Shown here in pieces: positions 1 through 8,734 of a stretch of 39,702 nucleotides of DNA (position 1 is the first letter of the stretch; every line of letters starts with the position of its first letter). Origin of the DNA: Treponema sp. (GTDB lineage Bacteria; Spirochaetota; Spirochaetia; Treponematales; Treponemataceae); NCBI GenBank assembly GCA_017617115.1, contig JAFZXA010000128.1, positions 1 through 39,702 of the forward strand. The letters run 5' to 3'. The notes beneath the pieces are model-generated. The model did no database searches. It had not been told where the DNA came from and saw nothing but the letters and a program-made list of their open reading frames with translations. The translations under genes and the position numbers were made by a program.

Positions 1-8
1 AAAATCGA

Positions 9-21
9 TAATACTATATAG
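9..21 (+). promoter_or_regulatory. Partial promoter (-10 region) of the FecR-like gene
   Basis: The 13-base string TAATACTATATAG is identical to bases 26767-26779, where it follows a -35-like box at the proper distance in front of another exported-protein gene. Only the -10 end is inside the window; the -35 lies upstream. A strong ribosome binding site (GAGGAGG, about 26-32) follows at once. Confidence 0.5.
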
Positions 22-40
22 TAGAGAGGAGGTTTTTGAA

Positions 41-454
41 ATGAAAAAACTTTTTGCTTTGTTATTGGTTTTGTTCACAGGAACAATGTTGTTTGCAGCT
101 ACAGGCTCTTATGTAGTTGAAGCAGTAGTAGGAAATGTTACATACGAAGCTGCTCCAGGCAAGTTCGAGAAAGTAACAGTTGGACAGGAATTGTCTGCTT
201 CTACAGTTCTTAAGACAGGACTTAATTCAAGTGTAGATATCAACTTTGAAGGTAAGAAAATTACTATTAAAGCTAAGCAGAACGGAACTGTAGAATCTTT
301 GTATGTTGCTGCAGCCCCAACAAAGGGTGGTCTTAAAAAGCAGTCAATTGCAAAGGCTGATGCTGTAGACTCTGCTGATGGATCACGAGAAGGTGTATCA
401 ACTGCTTCTTCAAGAGCTTCTGAAGCAAAAGAGGACTTTACTTGGGAAGAGTAG
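41..454 (+). CDS. Small secreted FecR-like protein
   Basis: This is a 137-residue exported protein of unknown role. Residues 1-19 form a signal peptide (two lysines, a hydrophobic run, then LFAA before TGS). Residues about 25-85 resemble a FecR-type beta domain: a 'VVGNVTY' strand, a 'VTVGQELSASTVLKTG' turn and the 'SSVDINFEGKKITI' strand, which is the usual pattern of bacterial FecR domains that bind surface polymers or sigma-regulator partners. The C-terminal third (about 90-137) is polar, rich in Ser, Ala, Glu and Asp, and probably disordered. There is no membrane anchor after the signal and no cysteine, so it is likely periplasmic rather than a lipoprotein. The start is set by GAGGAGG eight bases upstream. 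It appears monocistronic, with a hairpin terminator just after the stop. The fold is inferred from the pattern; no function is claimed. Confidence 0.75.
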   Translation: MKKLFALLLVLFTGTMLFAATGSYVVEAVVGNVTYEAAPGKFEKVTVGQELSASTVLKTGLNSSVDINFEGKKITIKAKQNGTVESLYVAAAPTKGGLKKQSIAKADAVDSADGSREGVSTASSRASEAKEDFTWEE

Positions 455-473
455 TACACTCTAATCAGTAAGA

Positions 474-501
474 AAAGGGGCTGCCAAAGCCCCTTTTTTT
501 T
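474..501 (+). terminator. Rho-independent terminator
   Basis: An eight-base GC-rich stem (AAGGGGCT / AGCCCCTT) with a short loop runs into eight T residues, just after the FecR-like gene. It separates that gene from the adenylate cyclase operon. Confidence 0.9.
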
Positions 502-527
502 GTTATAAAAAACGTTTTGAGTTTATT

Positions 528-3242
528 ATGAAAAAAATACTTATTTCAATTTTAATTCCAATTATATCTGTTGCGATTTGTTCGCTTTTGTTGTTTTCTC
601 CACTTGATTATAAAGTTGCAGATTATTTTCAGCGCCCGCTTAAGTCTACTGTAGAAAGCCCTGAAGTTTTAATGGTTATGGTAGACGATGATGCAGTTGA
701 GCAGATTGGTACTTTCCCTTTTTCTCGTACCGTTTATTCTCAAATGCTCACAAACCTTAAAGAGCTTGGTGCACGCTCTGTTGTATTCGATTTAAGTTTT
801 CTTGATCGTTCTCAGGCAACTGTTGATGAAAAATATGTAAAAGAATCATTGCCAGGCTATGTTGATGATTATTTTAGTCTTCTTAACGAAACTGCAGAAG
901 ATTCCCTTGTTGCTCTTGCAGACGGTGATGTAGATTTAGACGAAGCTTATGAAAATTATGATTCAGAATCAAGAAAGTATGCGCTTGAATTGAATACTGC
1001 TATTTCGCATGTAATTAGTCCTGTAGACGAAATTCTTGCAAACTCAATAAATGATTTTGGAAATACTTTCTTAACTTTGACTTTTGAAGATAAGGCTGTT
1101 GCCTCTGATATAGAAAACGAATTCCTTTCAAACTATATTGCACTTAAGCATGTTATTGCCGACAACGATACAATTACAAAGGAATATCAAGGTGTAACTC
1201 CTGCCTTGTATGATTTTATTACGCAGGCAAAATCGGCAGGTTTTGTTAATGCAGACCCAGATAAAGATGGTTCATACCGCCATGTTAATCTTGTTGTAAA
1301 ATATAATGGTCAGTATTATGCACAGCTTGTTTTCCGTCCTATTCTTGAAATGCTCGGAAATCCTCTTATTGAAATTACAGACAAGTATATAAAAGCAGGG
1401 GACCTTAAAATACCTCGTGCACAGGATGGTACTGTAGTTTTAAAATATCCAAGAAATAAGAAGTTCACTGCATATAACAGACTTTCTCTTGCAAATATTT
1501 ACTTCCTTACAACAATGGAAAATACATTCCTTACAAACCTTGGAATTATGAACAACTCAGGCTTCTTTGATGACCTTGATTCAGAAGAAAATCCGTATGA
1601 TTTGTATGAAACTGCAGAGTATATTAAAGGCGAACTTGTTTACGGTGAAGACGCCGATGAAGGTATTACCTATGACGAATATATAAAATATCGCCAGCTT
1701 TATTACGCTGCTTCAAAAGCATTCCTTACAGATGACACCGAAGAATATTTTATAGACATGTTTGCAGAGTCTGAAGATGATATAGAATATATTCACGAAC
1801 TTTTTACCGAAACAAAAACTGCTTTCCAGAAATATATGGAATCGCACGACAAATATGCAGAAAAAGTAAAGGATGCAATGTGTATCATAGGAACTTCTGC
1901 TTCTAGTACTTCGGACTATGGTATAAATCAGTATCAGGAACATTTCCCATTGCCGGGTGTTCACTATACTCTTGCAAATCAGCTGCTTTCAAAAGACTTT
2001 GTTGATGATTCTCCTGCATGGATTTCTATTATAATTGCAATCATCATGTGTCTTGCATACTCTCTTGTTACATACCGAATTAAGCGAACAACTCCACAGA
2101 TTTTTATTGGAATTGGGGCAGTAGTTTTAACAGCTGGGGCTCTTCTTTTGTATTTCCTTGCTACAAGAACTTATATTGGAACGGTTGTTCCTGTTGTATC
2201 TGTATTTGTTTCGTTTGTTGCAACTACAATTACAGGCTTTATTACAGCCAACCACGACAAGAAGTTTATTACAAATGCGTTCAGCCAGTGTCTCTCAAAG
2301 GAAGTAGTAAACGAAATTGTTGCTAATCCTTCTTCATTCAAGCTTGGTGGTCAGCGTCTTGAAATGACTGCTATGTTTACCGATATTCAGAAGTTCTCGG
2401 GCTTCAGCGAATTGCTTACTGCTGGTCAGCTTGTTGCTTTGCTCAACTACTATCTTACAAAAATGTCAGATATTATTATGGAAGAGCGAGGTACTGTAGA
2501 TAAGTACGAAGGAGACGCTATTATTGCGCTTGTTGGTGCTCCTGTTCAAATGGATGACCATGCTCAGCGTGCCTGTGCTGCTGCAATTAAGATGAAGGCC
2601 GCCGAAGCAGTAATGAATCAGGAAATTGAAAAAATTGCTGCTGCCGAAAAACCTGCCGAAATGGACGATGAACTTTATCAGGCATTTAAGATTATGGTTG
2701 AAAATAACCGACGCCTGTTTACACGAATTGGTTTGAACTCTGGTGAAATGATTGCCGGATACATGGGTTCAGAAAACAAGAAGAACTACACAATGATGGG
2801 TAACAACGTAAACCTTGCAAGCCGACTCGAAGGTGTAAACAAGCAGTATTCTACCGGTGGTATTATGATTAGTGCTGCAACCCGCGACCTTTTAGGCGAC
2901 CGCTTTGTTGTGCGCAGTCTTGACCGTGTTCGTGTAGTAAACGTTAATACGCCAATTCGTCTTTATGAGCTTATCTGCGAAAAAGAAGGTGCAGACCCGG
3001 AACTTCTTAAATACTATGAAAACTGGGAAATTGCCCTTAAGAATTTTGAAAACAAACAGTACGATAAGGCTCTTGAACAGTTTAAGGCATTGCACCAGCA
3101 CAAACCTGATGATAATGTTGCCGCATACTACATTAAGATTACAGAAAACTTCTTTGTAAAAGGTAAGTACCCTGTTGAATCTGATGATGTTGGTGTTGCT
3201 TATAATCCAGAAGACGGAGTATTCAAACTGCTGCAGAAGTAG
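528..3242 (+). CDS. CHASE2-domain class III adenylate cyclase
   Basis: This 904-residue membrane sensor probably makes cAMP from ATP. Residues 1-25 are a first membrane segment. A CHASE2-type extracytoplasmic sensor spans about 30-490 (conserved parts 'VLMVMVDDDAVEQIG', 'LGARSVVFDLSF', and the closing 'PGVHYTLANQLLSKDF') and is longer than usual, with acidic insertions. Two or three membrane spans follow at about 497-575. The catalytic domain is about 612-800: metal-binding Asp619 (MFTDI) and Asp663 (EGDAI), adenine-selecting Lys659 with Thr755, and transition-state Asn762 and Arg766 (NVNLASR). Lys plus Thr is the pair found in bacterial adenylate cyclases such as CyaC, so ATP is preferred over GTP by family knowledge. 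The last 80 residues look TPR-like. It heads an operon; the next gene starts 12 bases later. No clear Shine-Dalgarno is seen; a TATAAA box at 504-509 may be the promoter. Confidence 0.9.
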   Translation: MKKILISILIPIISVAICSLLLFSPLDYKVADYFQRPLKSTVESPEVLMVMVDDDAVEQIGTFPFSRTVYSQMLTNLKELGARSVVFDLSFLDRSQATVDEKYVKESLPGYVDDYFSLLNETAEDSLVALADGDVDLDEAYENYDSESRKYALELNTAISHVISPVDEILANSINDFGNTFLTLTFEDKAVASDIENEFLSNYIALKHVIADNDTITKEYQGVTPALYDFITQAKSAGFVNADPDKDGSYRHVNLVVKYNGQYYAQLVFRPILEMLGNPLIEITDKYIKAGDLKIPRAQDGTVVLKYPRNKKFTAYNRLSLANIYFLTTMENTFLTNLGIMNNSGFFDDLDSEENPYDLYETAEYIKGELVYGEDADEGITYDEYIKYRQLYYAASKAFLTDDTEEYFIDMFAESEDDIEYIHELFTETKTAFQKYMESHDKYAEKVKDAMCIIGTSASSTSDYGINQYQEHFPLPGVHYTLANQLLSKDFVDDSPAWISIIIAIIMCLAYSLVTYRIKRTTPQIFIGIGAVVLTAGALLLYFLATRTYIGTVVPVVSVFVSFVATTITGFITANHDKKFITNAFSQCLSKEVVNEIVANPSSFKLGGQRLEMTAMFTDIQKFSGFSELLTAGQLVALLNYYLTKMSDIIMEERGTVDKYEGDAIIALVGAPVQMDDHAQRACAAAIKMKAAEAVMNQEIEKIAAAEKPAEMDDELYQAFKIMVENNRRLFTRIGLNSGEMIAGYMGSENKKNYTMMGNNVNLASRLEGVNKQYSTGGIMISAATRDLLGDRFVVRSLDRVRVVNVNTPIRLYELICEKEGADPELLKYYENWEIALKNFENKQYDKALEQFKALHQHKPDDNVAAYYIKITENFFVKGKYPVESDDVGVAYNPEDGVFKLLQK

Positions 3243-3254
3243 TTTTGTAAAAAA

Positions 3255-4427
3255 ATGGCTACAAAGAAAAACAAAGGCAACAGAATAAAGCGATTCCTCA
3301 ACAATGCCAAGTATGCCTTAAAAAATCCGCTTACATATGGCTGGATTGTTTTATTCATAGTTCTTGCTATTGCAACAATTGTTGTATTTAAAACAGAAAC
3401 TCAGACCGAAAGTGGAATTGAAACAATGTTCGATTCCGTGTGGTTTACGCTTGTTTCTGTTATGGCAGGATATTTTGATTACTGTGTAAAATCAGTTGGC
3501 GGTCGTATGGCAGCCCTTGTGCTTCTTGCACTTGGTATGGTTTTGCTCAGTTGTGTTACCGGTAAAATTGCATCTGTATTTATGGATATGCAGATGAAAA
3601 AAAATAAGGGACTTAATAAGATTAAGAGTATGAAAGGACACTTTTTGCTATGCGGTTGGCGTCCGGGCTTTGAAAAAATTCTGGACAGCGTTTTGAATTC
3701 TAATACGGATATCACTCCCGATATGATTGTTTTGGTAAATGAAGCACCTTCTGACCAGATTGAACAGCTTCGTTCAGAAAGCCGTTTTAAGGGCATTCAA
3801 TATGTAGCAGGAGATTTTGCCGATGAAGCAACTCTTAAACGCGCAAAGATTGAAGATGCTTCGCGTGCACTTATAATCTGCGACCGTTCCAAAAAGTTTT
3901 CGGATCTTGAAATAGATTCGCGCACAGTTCTTGCTGTTCTTACAATAGAAAATACAAATCCCGGAATATATACTGCTGCCGAGCTTATTGATGTAAAGTT
4001 TCAGAAGCATCTTGAACTGGCCCACTGCGACGAAATTATCCTTACTCAGGATTACGAACACAGCCTTCTGGCAACTGCTTCTTCTGGCCGTGGTTATTCA
4101 AATGTAATCCGCACCTTGATTGGTGATGATGATAAGTCTGGTATTCTTATTGAAGACATTCCTGCTTCCTGGATTGACAAGCCTTATATTGACTATAAGA
4201 GGTCTCTTGGTCCAAATGATGGAGTAGTAATTGGACTTCTTCTTAATACCGGAAACTTTCACCAGCGCCGTAAAGATGCTCTTCGTGAAGCACAGAAAAA
4301 CCCTGATGTTAAGAAGATTGTAGATGAACTTAAAAAAGTAAAGCTTCTTAAGAGTAACGAGCCTGTTTTATGCCCGGCTCCCGATTATCTTATTCCAAAG
4401 AACGCAAAGGCAATCTTTGTAAGGTAG
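3255..4427 (+). CDS. Two-TM ion channel with RCK/TrkA-N-like domain, degenerate filter
   Basis: This 390-residue protein is a potassium-channel-like membrane protein. It has a first membrane helix at 27-46, a pore loop at about 58-76 and a second helix at 84-110. A cytoplasmic Rossmann-like regulatory domain starts at about 128 ('GHFLLCGWRPG'), followed by a second lobe to the C-terminus. The filter reads M70-A-G-Y-F-D75 where canonical K+ channels have TVGYGD, so GY and the final Asp are kept but three positions differ. The nucleotide-binding glycine motif is also altered (CGWRPG instead of GxGxxG). Organisation resembles RCK-gated channels and the CASTOR/POLLUX group. It lies between an adenylate cyclase and a cAMP-binding protein, so cAMP-linked gating by a separate subunit is a plausible inference. 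Ion selectivity cannot be assigned. It starts 12 bases after the cyclase and probably depends on translational coupling. Confidence 0.8.
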   Translation: MATKKNKGNRIKRFLNNAKYALKNPLTYGWIVLFIVLAIATIVVFKTETQTESGIETMFDSVWFTLVSVMAGYFDYCVKSVGGRMAALVLLALGMVLLSCVTGKIASVFMDMQMKKNKGLNKIKSMKGHFLLCGWRPGFEKILDSVLNSNTDITPDMIVLVNEAPSDQIEQLRSESRFKGIQYVAGDFADEATLKRAKIEDASRALIICDRSKKFSDLEIDSRTVLAVLTIENTNPGIYTAAELIDVKFQKHLELAHCDEIILTQDYEHSLLATASSGRGYSNVIRTLIGDDDKSGILIEDIPASWIDKPYIDYKRSLGPNDGVVIGLLLNTGNFHQRRKDALREAQKNPDVKKIVDELKKVKLLKSNEPVLCPAPDYLIPKNAKAIFVR

Positions 4428-4433
4428 GAAACC

Positions 4434-4949
4434 ATGGACGATTTTGAAACAGTATTACCAAAGCTTGTAAAGATTGAACTCTTTTCTGATTTTGACGTAA
4501 ATAACGAAAATGACCGACGCATTTTAAAGCTTGTTTATGACAGCATGTCAATTAAAACCTATAAAAAAGGCGACTGCATCATAAAAGAAGGCGAACACGG
4601 AGATGAATTTTTTATTCTTTACGAAGGAAGTGTAAAGGTTCAGCGAAACACTCCGGCAGGGGATGTTATTGCACTTGCAAAGCTCACAAGCGAAATGAAT
4701 ATTTTCTTTGGTGAAACTTCTCTTATCAGCAGCGACACCCGTACAGCTACAGTTCTTGCCAGCACAGAATGTAAATGTATTGTTCTTTCGGGAAAGCACT
4801 TCCTTGAAGTTTGCGATAAGGAACCTCTTCTTGGTTACCGTGTTCTTCTTCATCTTGCAAAACGAATGTCTCAGACAGTACGAAACACAAACAGCGACAA
4901 AGCAACCTTGTACGAAGCTCTCTTTAGCGAAATAGAGGGAGACCTTTAG
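4434..4949 (+). CDS. Stand-alone cyclic-nucleotide-binding domain protein
   Basis: This 171-residue protein is essentially one cNMP-binding domain. The beta roll covers about 20-125: 'IIKEGEHGDEFFILYEGSVKV' is spread over 49-69, and the phosphate-binding cassette FFGETSLISSDTRTATV is at 91-107, with Glu94 and Arg103 in the places that hold ribose and phosphate. The cassette is intact, so it should bind cAMP or a relative (established for the family). A C-terminal helical part (125-171) has no helix-turn-helix, so it is not a CRP-type transcription factor. It lies six bases after the channel gene and one base before the permease gene. The likely role is a diffusible cAMP receptor acting on the channel or permease, as a split version of cyclic-nucleotide-gated channels (inference). 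Confidence 0.88.
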   Translation: MDDFETVLPKLVKIELFSDFDVNNENDRRILKLVYDSMSIKTYKKGDCIIKEGEHGDEFFILYEGSVKVQRNTPAGDVIALAKLTSEMNIFFGETSLISSDTRTATVLASTECKCIVLSGKHFLEVCDKEPLLGYRVLLHLAKRMSQTVRNTNSDKATLYEALFSEIEGDL

Positions 4950-4950
4950 C

Positions 4951-6276
4951 ATGGGAGCTCTTAAATATGTTGTTCTTGCAATTGCTGTTCTCATGTATCT
5001 ACTTGTAATTCTTTTTCAGAACAAAAAGGTGTGGTTTACAAGCCTTGCAGCCGCAGTTGTAATAATTTTAGGCATATTATTTCCAGCTCAGATTTTTGAC
5101 GGGGAAGGACGACTTTTTGCCCTTACACATTCACTTTTTCAGATAATCAACTGGAACGTTATAATGATTTATCTTGGCAGTATGACTATTGCTGCTTTGT
5201 TTTTGTATTCAAACGTTCCGGCCCGCATTGCCGATGGCATTATAAACAACAGTAAAAACACCGGAATTGCAATTGTTCTTATTCTTGGAATGACAGGTAT
5301 AATTTCTATATTTGTAGAAAATGTTGCAACAGTTTTAGTAATGGCGCCAATTGCGCTTGCCCTTTGTAAAAAACTGGATAAAAATCCAACATACTTTATG
5401 ATTGGACTTGCAGTTATGTCAAATATGGAAGGAACCGCAACCTTAGTAGGTGACCCTCCAAGCATGATTTTTGCAGCGTATGCCGGCTACAACTTCAATG
5501 ACTTTTTTATTCATCAGGGGCGTCTTTCAATTTTCTTTATAATTCAGGCTGGCCTTATTGCAGGCTGTATTTTCTTTTATTTCTTTTTTGCAAAGCTTGG
5601 CAAACAAAAACTCGATGTAGAAAAAACTCAGGTTATTTCTTGGGTGCCTTTTATAATTCTGTTAATAATGATTTTTGGACTTGGCGCAGTTTCTTTTATA
5701 AATACAGACTTTGCTTACCTTAGCGGACTTTATGTTCTTGCTCTTGGAATTATTTCTGTAATCTGGTTCCGCTTGAGCCAGAAAAAAACGGCAAGTGAAA
5801 TTAAAGAGCTTATTAAAGGTCTTGACTGGGAAACAATTTTCTTCCTGCTTGGAATTTTTATAGTTGTTGGTGCGATTCAGGAAGCAGGGCTTTTGGAACA
5901 ATTTGCGCTTTTCCTTTCTAAAATCTGCGGTGGCTCAAAGCTGCTTGGTTTTATAATTATTCTGATTGTTTCTGTTTTAATAAGCGGTTTTGTAGATAAT
6001 GTTCCTTATATAATTGCAATGCTGCCGGTTGCTGGAAGCCTTGCCGTAAACATGAACTTAAACAAAGAGCTTTTTATGTTTGCACTTTTAATTGGAAGCT
6101 GCCTTGGTGGAAACCTTACTCCATTCGGAGCCAGTGCAAATGTCGTTAGCATGGGAATTGTAAAAAAAGAAGGATATCCTATGAAGTTCAGGGACTGGCT
6201 TAAAGTTGCAGTTCCGTTTACAATTTTAACTACAGGTATTTCAGCCCTTGTTTTGTGGCTGCTTTGGAGTAAATAA
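4951..6276 (+). CDS. SLC13/ArsB/NhaD-like ion transporter
   Basis: This 441-residue polytopic membrane protein has about 11-12 predicted spans. It belongs to the ion-transporter superfamily (ArsB, NhaD, OCA2-P, SLC13/DASS). Two inverted re-entrant hairpin signatures are visible: 'MEGTATLVGDPPSMI' at about 162-176, and 'NVPYIIAMLP' at about 350-359 with 'GGNLTPFGASANVVS' at about 390-404. The GDPP and GASAN turns are typical of the ArsB/P-protein branch. The substrate could be arsenite, Na+/H+, or a carboxylate; the sequence alone does not decide. It starts one base after the cNMP-binding gene, so it is almost certainly co-translated with it. There is no arsenic gene (arsR, arsC) nearby, which weighs against arsenic detoxification. 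A cAMP-linked ion transport role fits the neighbours (inference). Confidence 0.8.
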   Translation: MGALKYVVLAIAVLMYLLVILFQNKKVWFTSLAAAVVIILGILFPAQIFDGEGRLFALTHSLFQIINWNVIMIYLGSMTIAALFLYSNVPARIADGIINNSKNTGIAIVLILGMTGIISIFVENVATVLVMAPIALALCKKLDKNPTYFMIGLAVMSNMEGTATLVGDPPSMIFAAYAGYNFNDFFIHQGRLSIFFIIQAGLIAGCIFFYFFFAKLGKQKLDVEKTQVISWVPFIILLIMIFGLGAVSFINTDFAYLSGLYVLALGIISVIWFRLSQKKTASEIKELIKGLDWETIFFLLGIFIVVGAIQEAGLLEQFALFLSKICGGSKLLGFIIILIVSVLISGFVDNVPYIIAMLPVAGSLAVNMNLNKELFMFALLIGSCLGGNLTPFGASANVVSMGIVKKEGYPMKFRDWLKVAVPFTILTTGISALVLWLLWSK

Positions 6277-6287
6277 TAAGCAGGTAT

Positions 6288-7274
6288 ATGGAAGGACTAA
6301 TCATAGCCGGAACAAATAATACTTTCACTGTTGAGTGCGATGATGAACTCACAAGAAACTGTACCATTAAGGGTAAGGTCCTGAAACAGGATAAGCAGTT
6401 CTATAATCCGCTTGCTCCCGGCGACCACGTTACAGTTGAACCTGACCCAATAAACGAACATAAAGGTCAGATTCTTGGCGTGCTTGAAAGAAAAAACACC
6501 TTCTTGCGCTGGAATGTAAAAGGCCGCTGCCCGCAGTTACTTGCCTCAAATCTTGATTATCTTATTCTTGTGTGTACGCCTGATGAACCGCCGTTCCGCC
6601 CGCGTTTTATTGACAGGGCACTTGCACAGGCTGAACATCAAGTAATTACGCCTGTAATTGTCTGCAATAAATGGGATTTAGCCGAAGAAATGCAGACAGA
6701 CGGTCGCGAAGATGAATATGAAGAAATAGACCGCCGTCTTACAATATGGAGCGATCTTGGTTACAGGGTTTTGCGCATTTCTGCAAAAACAGGCGAGGGT
6801 ATGACAGAGTTTGCCGGGCTGCTTGAAAATCATCTTAGTGCATTTGTAGGTCAGTCGGGGGTAGGTAAGTCAAGCCTTATAAATGTAATGGACAATTCGT
6901 GTGTACTTAAAACCGGAAGCCTTTCTAAGAAATACGGTAAAGGAAGTCACACAACAACAAAAGGAACTTTAATTCACCTTACTTTGAACGAAACTCTTTT
7001 TGAAGGAGTGCGCGGGCTTAAGGCAGATATAATTGATACCCCTGGAATCCGCCGCTTTGTACTTGATGATGTCCAAGCAGACGATGTTGCAATGTACTTT
7101 AAGGAGTTCGAACCTTTTATTGGAAAATGTAAATTCGGACTTGGGTGTAAGCATAAAACAGAACCGGGCTGTGCAGTTTTACAGGCAGTGCAGGATGGGC
7201 AGATTACACAGGAACGCTACGACAGCTGGTCACGTATAAGTGAAGAAATAAGAACAGGGAGTTGGGAAGACTAA
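6288..7274 (+). CDS. rsgA: Ribosome small-subunit biogenesis GTPase RsgA
   Basis: This 328-residue circularly permuted GTPase matures the 30S subunit. It has an N-terminal OB fold (1-75), then motifs in permuted order: G4 NKWDL (about 122-126), G5 SAKTGEG (about 166), G1 GQSGVGKSS (188-196), G2 region with a threonine pair, and G3 DTPGI (about 248). The C-terminal zinc knuckle CKFGLGCKHKTEPGC begins at Cys281. All diagnostic residues are present and length is normal. It lies 11 bases after the permease gene, and its stop TAA shares a base with the next start codon (TAATG). It is part of the same transcription unit as the cAMP genes, although it is housekeeping. 'GCAGG' before the ATG is a weak ribosome binding site. 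Confidence 0.95.
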   Translation: MEGLIIAGTNNTFTVECDDELTRNCTIKGKVLKQDKQFYNPLAPGDHVTVEPDPINEHKGQILGVLERKNTFLRWNVKGRCPQLLASNLDYLILVCTPDEPPFRPRFIDRALAQAEHQVITPVIVCNKWDLAEEMQTDGREDEYEEIDRRLTIWSDLGYRVLRISAKTGEGMTEFAGLLENHLSAFVGQSGVGKSSLINVMDNSCVLKTGSLSKKYGKGSHTTTKGTLIHLTLNETLFEGVRGLKADIIDTPGIRRFVLDDVQADDVAMYFKEFEPFIGKCKFGLGCKHKTEPGCAVLQAVQDGQITQERYDSWSRISEEIRTGSWED

Positions 7275-8659
7275 TGCTTTCGGAAGAAGAGAGAAAACAG
7301 CTTATTTCAAAATTAAATATTTCCTATTGTATTCCTGAACTCTGGAAAAACCGCGAGTCGTTTTTTAATCTTACAGATGAGCAGTATAAACAGTCTTTGT
7401 ATGATCTTTCGGCTGCTATTATTTTACGTCTTATTACAGGTGATATTGCCGCAGTTCCACATTTAATGAATCTTTTGCCGGATGTTGGCTTTGAAGATTT
7501 TATTAAGCCAATGATTCCAACAATCAGTAACAGAGATTTTTTACATTCGCTTGCAAGACTTGCTTACCTTGGAGTTTCGCTTGAACCTTATTACAGTACA
7601 GTAACAGGTCGTCCAAGCATTCTCAACGGCTTCCGTGATTTTTCATATTACGGAGACTTTGTTCTTAAACATAAAGAAAAGTCTCTGGACCTTCTTAAGG
7701 TTTTGTATGGTGATGTTTACCGCCAGGTTTATGATATTATTTCAGCAGAAATTTTTTATCAGCGGAATGAATGCTTTGAAGCAATGGTGCGAATTACAAG
7801 TGCAATTCCAATCCTGGAACGCAATAAGAACTTTATTTTTCTGATAGTAGCACTTTATCAGCAGATTGCAATTTTAACAATTAACGGTGAAATTAAATCT
7901 GCCGAAATCATCATGTCGCACCTAAAAGACAGAGTTCGCGATGTTAAGGGAAGCTCTTTTGAATATAACATAGATGCCATGAGTGTGCGGCTTGCTCTTT
8001 ATGACGGTAATCTTGAATATGTAAATGAATGGCTCGAAAATAAGGCTCCCGATGAAAACAACGATTTTAATCTTATGGAAACCTACGGATATTTTGTAAA
8101 GCTCAGGTGTTATCTGCTTTATGATAAGCATTTAGCATTGCTTGCGCTTGCGGAGCAAATTAAATTTTATTTTGAAATTAGCCGCCGTCATATGGATTTA
8201 ATTACCATATCATGTATTGAAGCAATGAGCTGGTACAAAACCGGAAATAAAGAAAAAGCTTTTTCTCTTGTTGACGAGTTTTTAAAAAAAGCCGAAAAAT
8301 ACCGTTTATACAGAGTAATTGCAGACGAAGGTGTTTTAATGTTCAGACTTTTGCAGGATTATCAGAAAGTCAGGGGAACAACACCTTTTCTTTCAAAGGT
8401 AATAGGAATTACAAGGCATGTTGCAGTTTTGTATCCTAATTATCTTAATGTTTCCCAGGATGCAAATACCAATTTTACCGAAATGGAAAAAGACATTCTT
8501 CGTCTTCTGGAGCAGGGTAAAACTTATGACGAAATTGCAGAGGTTTTCTTTATTTCTGTAAATACCGTGCGCTATCATATTAAAAAAATCTATCCAAAAC
8601 TTGATGTTTCTTCGGCTTCGCAGGCAGTTTTTAAGGCAAAAAAGATAGGTCTTATCTAA
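7274..8659 (+). CDS. TPR-like LuxR-family transcriptional regulator
   Basis: This 461-residue regulator has a C-terminal LuxR/GerE helix-turn-helix at about 400-461 ('FTEMEKDILRLLEQGKTYDE', 'NTVRYHIKKIYPKLDV'). The first 390 residues are helical and resemble the TPR sensor part of MalT-type regulators, but no Walker ATPase is present, so it is a reduced form. I chose ATG 7274, which overlaps the rsgA stop as TAATG. A TTG twelve bases upstream is also in frame but is less likely. It is the last gene of the operon. A perfect 18-base dyad begins 25 bases after its stop, which suggests that it may control the adjacent promoter (inference). No ligand can be named. Confidence 0.85.
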   Translation: MLSEEERKQLISKLNISYCIPELWKNRESFFNLTDEQYKQSLYDLSAAIILRLITGDIAAVPHLMNLLPDVGFEDFIKPMIPTISNRDFLHSLARLAYLGVSLEPYYSTVTGRPSILNGFRDFSYYGDFVLKHKEKSLDLLKVLYGDVYRQVYDIISAEIFYQRNECFEAMVRITSAIPILERNKNFIFLIVALYQQIAILTINGEIKSAEIIMSHLKDRVRDVKGSSFEYNIDAMSVRLALYDGNLEYVNEWLENKAPDENNDFNLMETYGYFVKLRCYLLYDKHLALLALAEQIKFYFEISRRHMDLITISCIEAMSWYKTGNKEKAFSLVDEFLKKAEKYRLYRVIADEGVLMFRLLQDYQKVRGTTPFLSKVIGITRHVAVLYPNYLNVSQDANTNFTEMEKDILRLLEQGKTYDEIAEVFFISVNTVRYHIKKIYPKLDVSSASQAVFKAKKIGLI

Positions 8660-8683
8660 AAAATCATAAAAATTCTTTAAAAA

Positions 8684-8701
8684 ACTACATTTTAATGTAG
8701 T
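8684..8701 (+). promoter_or_regulatory. Perfect dyad ACTACAT-N4-ATGTAGT, candidate operator
   Basis: Seven-base arms around TTTA form an 18-bp perfect inverted repeat touching the -35 box of the promoter at 8701-8728. Two more ACTACAT half sites occur at 8729-8735 (at the predicted transcription start) and 8785-8791. Dyads of this size are typical of LuxR-type regulators, and one is encoded just upstream. Binding is inferred. Confidence 0.55.
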
Positions 8702-8728
8702 GGACTTTTAAAATAAAGTGTGTATAAT
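8701..8728 (+). promoter_or_regulatory. Sigma-70-type promoter
   Basis: TGGACT (8701-8706) and a perfect TATAAT (8723-8728) are separated by 16 bases. Transcription would begin near 8735 and reach a strong terminator at 8835-8869 with no good ORF between. Confidence 0.7.
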
Positions 8729-8734
8729 ACTACA

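Noticed and set aside
4951-6276. Assignment as an arsenite pump
   Set aside because: Superfamily signatures fit, but there is no arsR, arsC or arsA nearby and the branch cannot be decided by eye.
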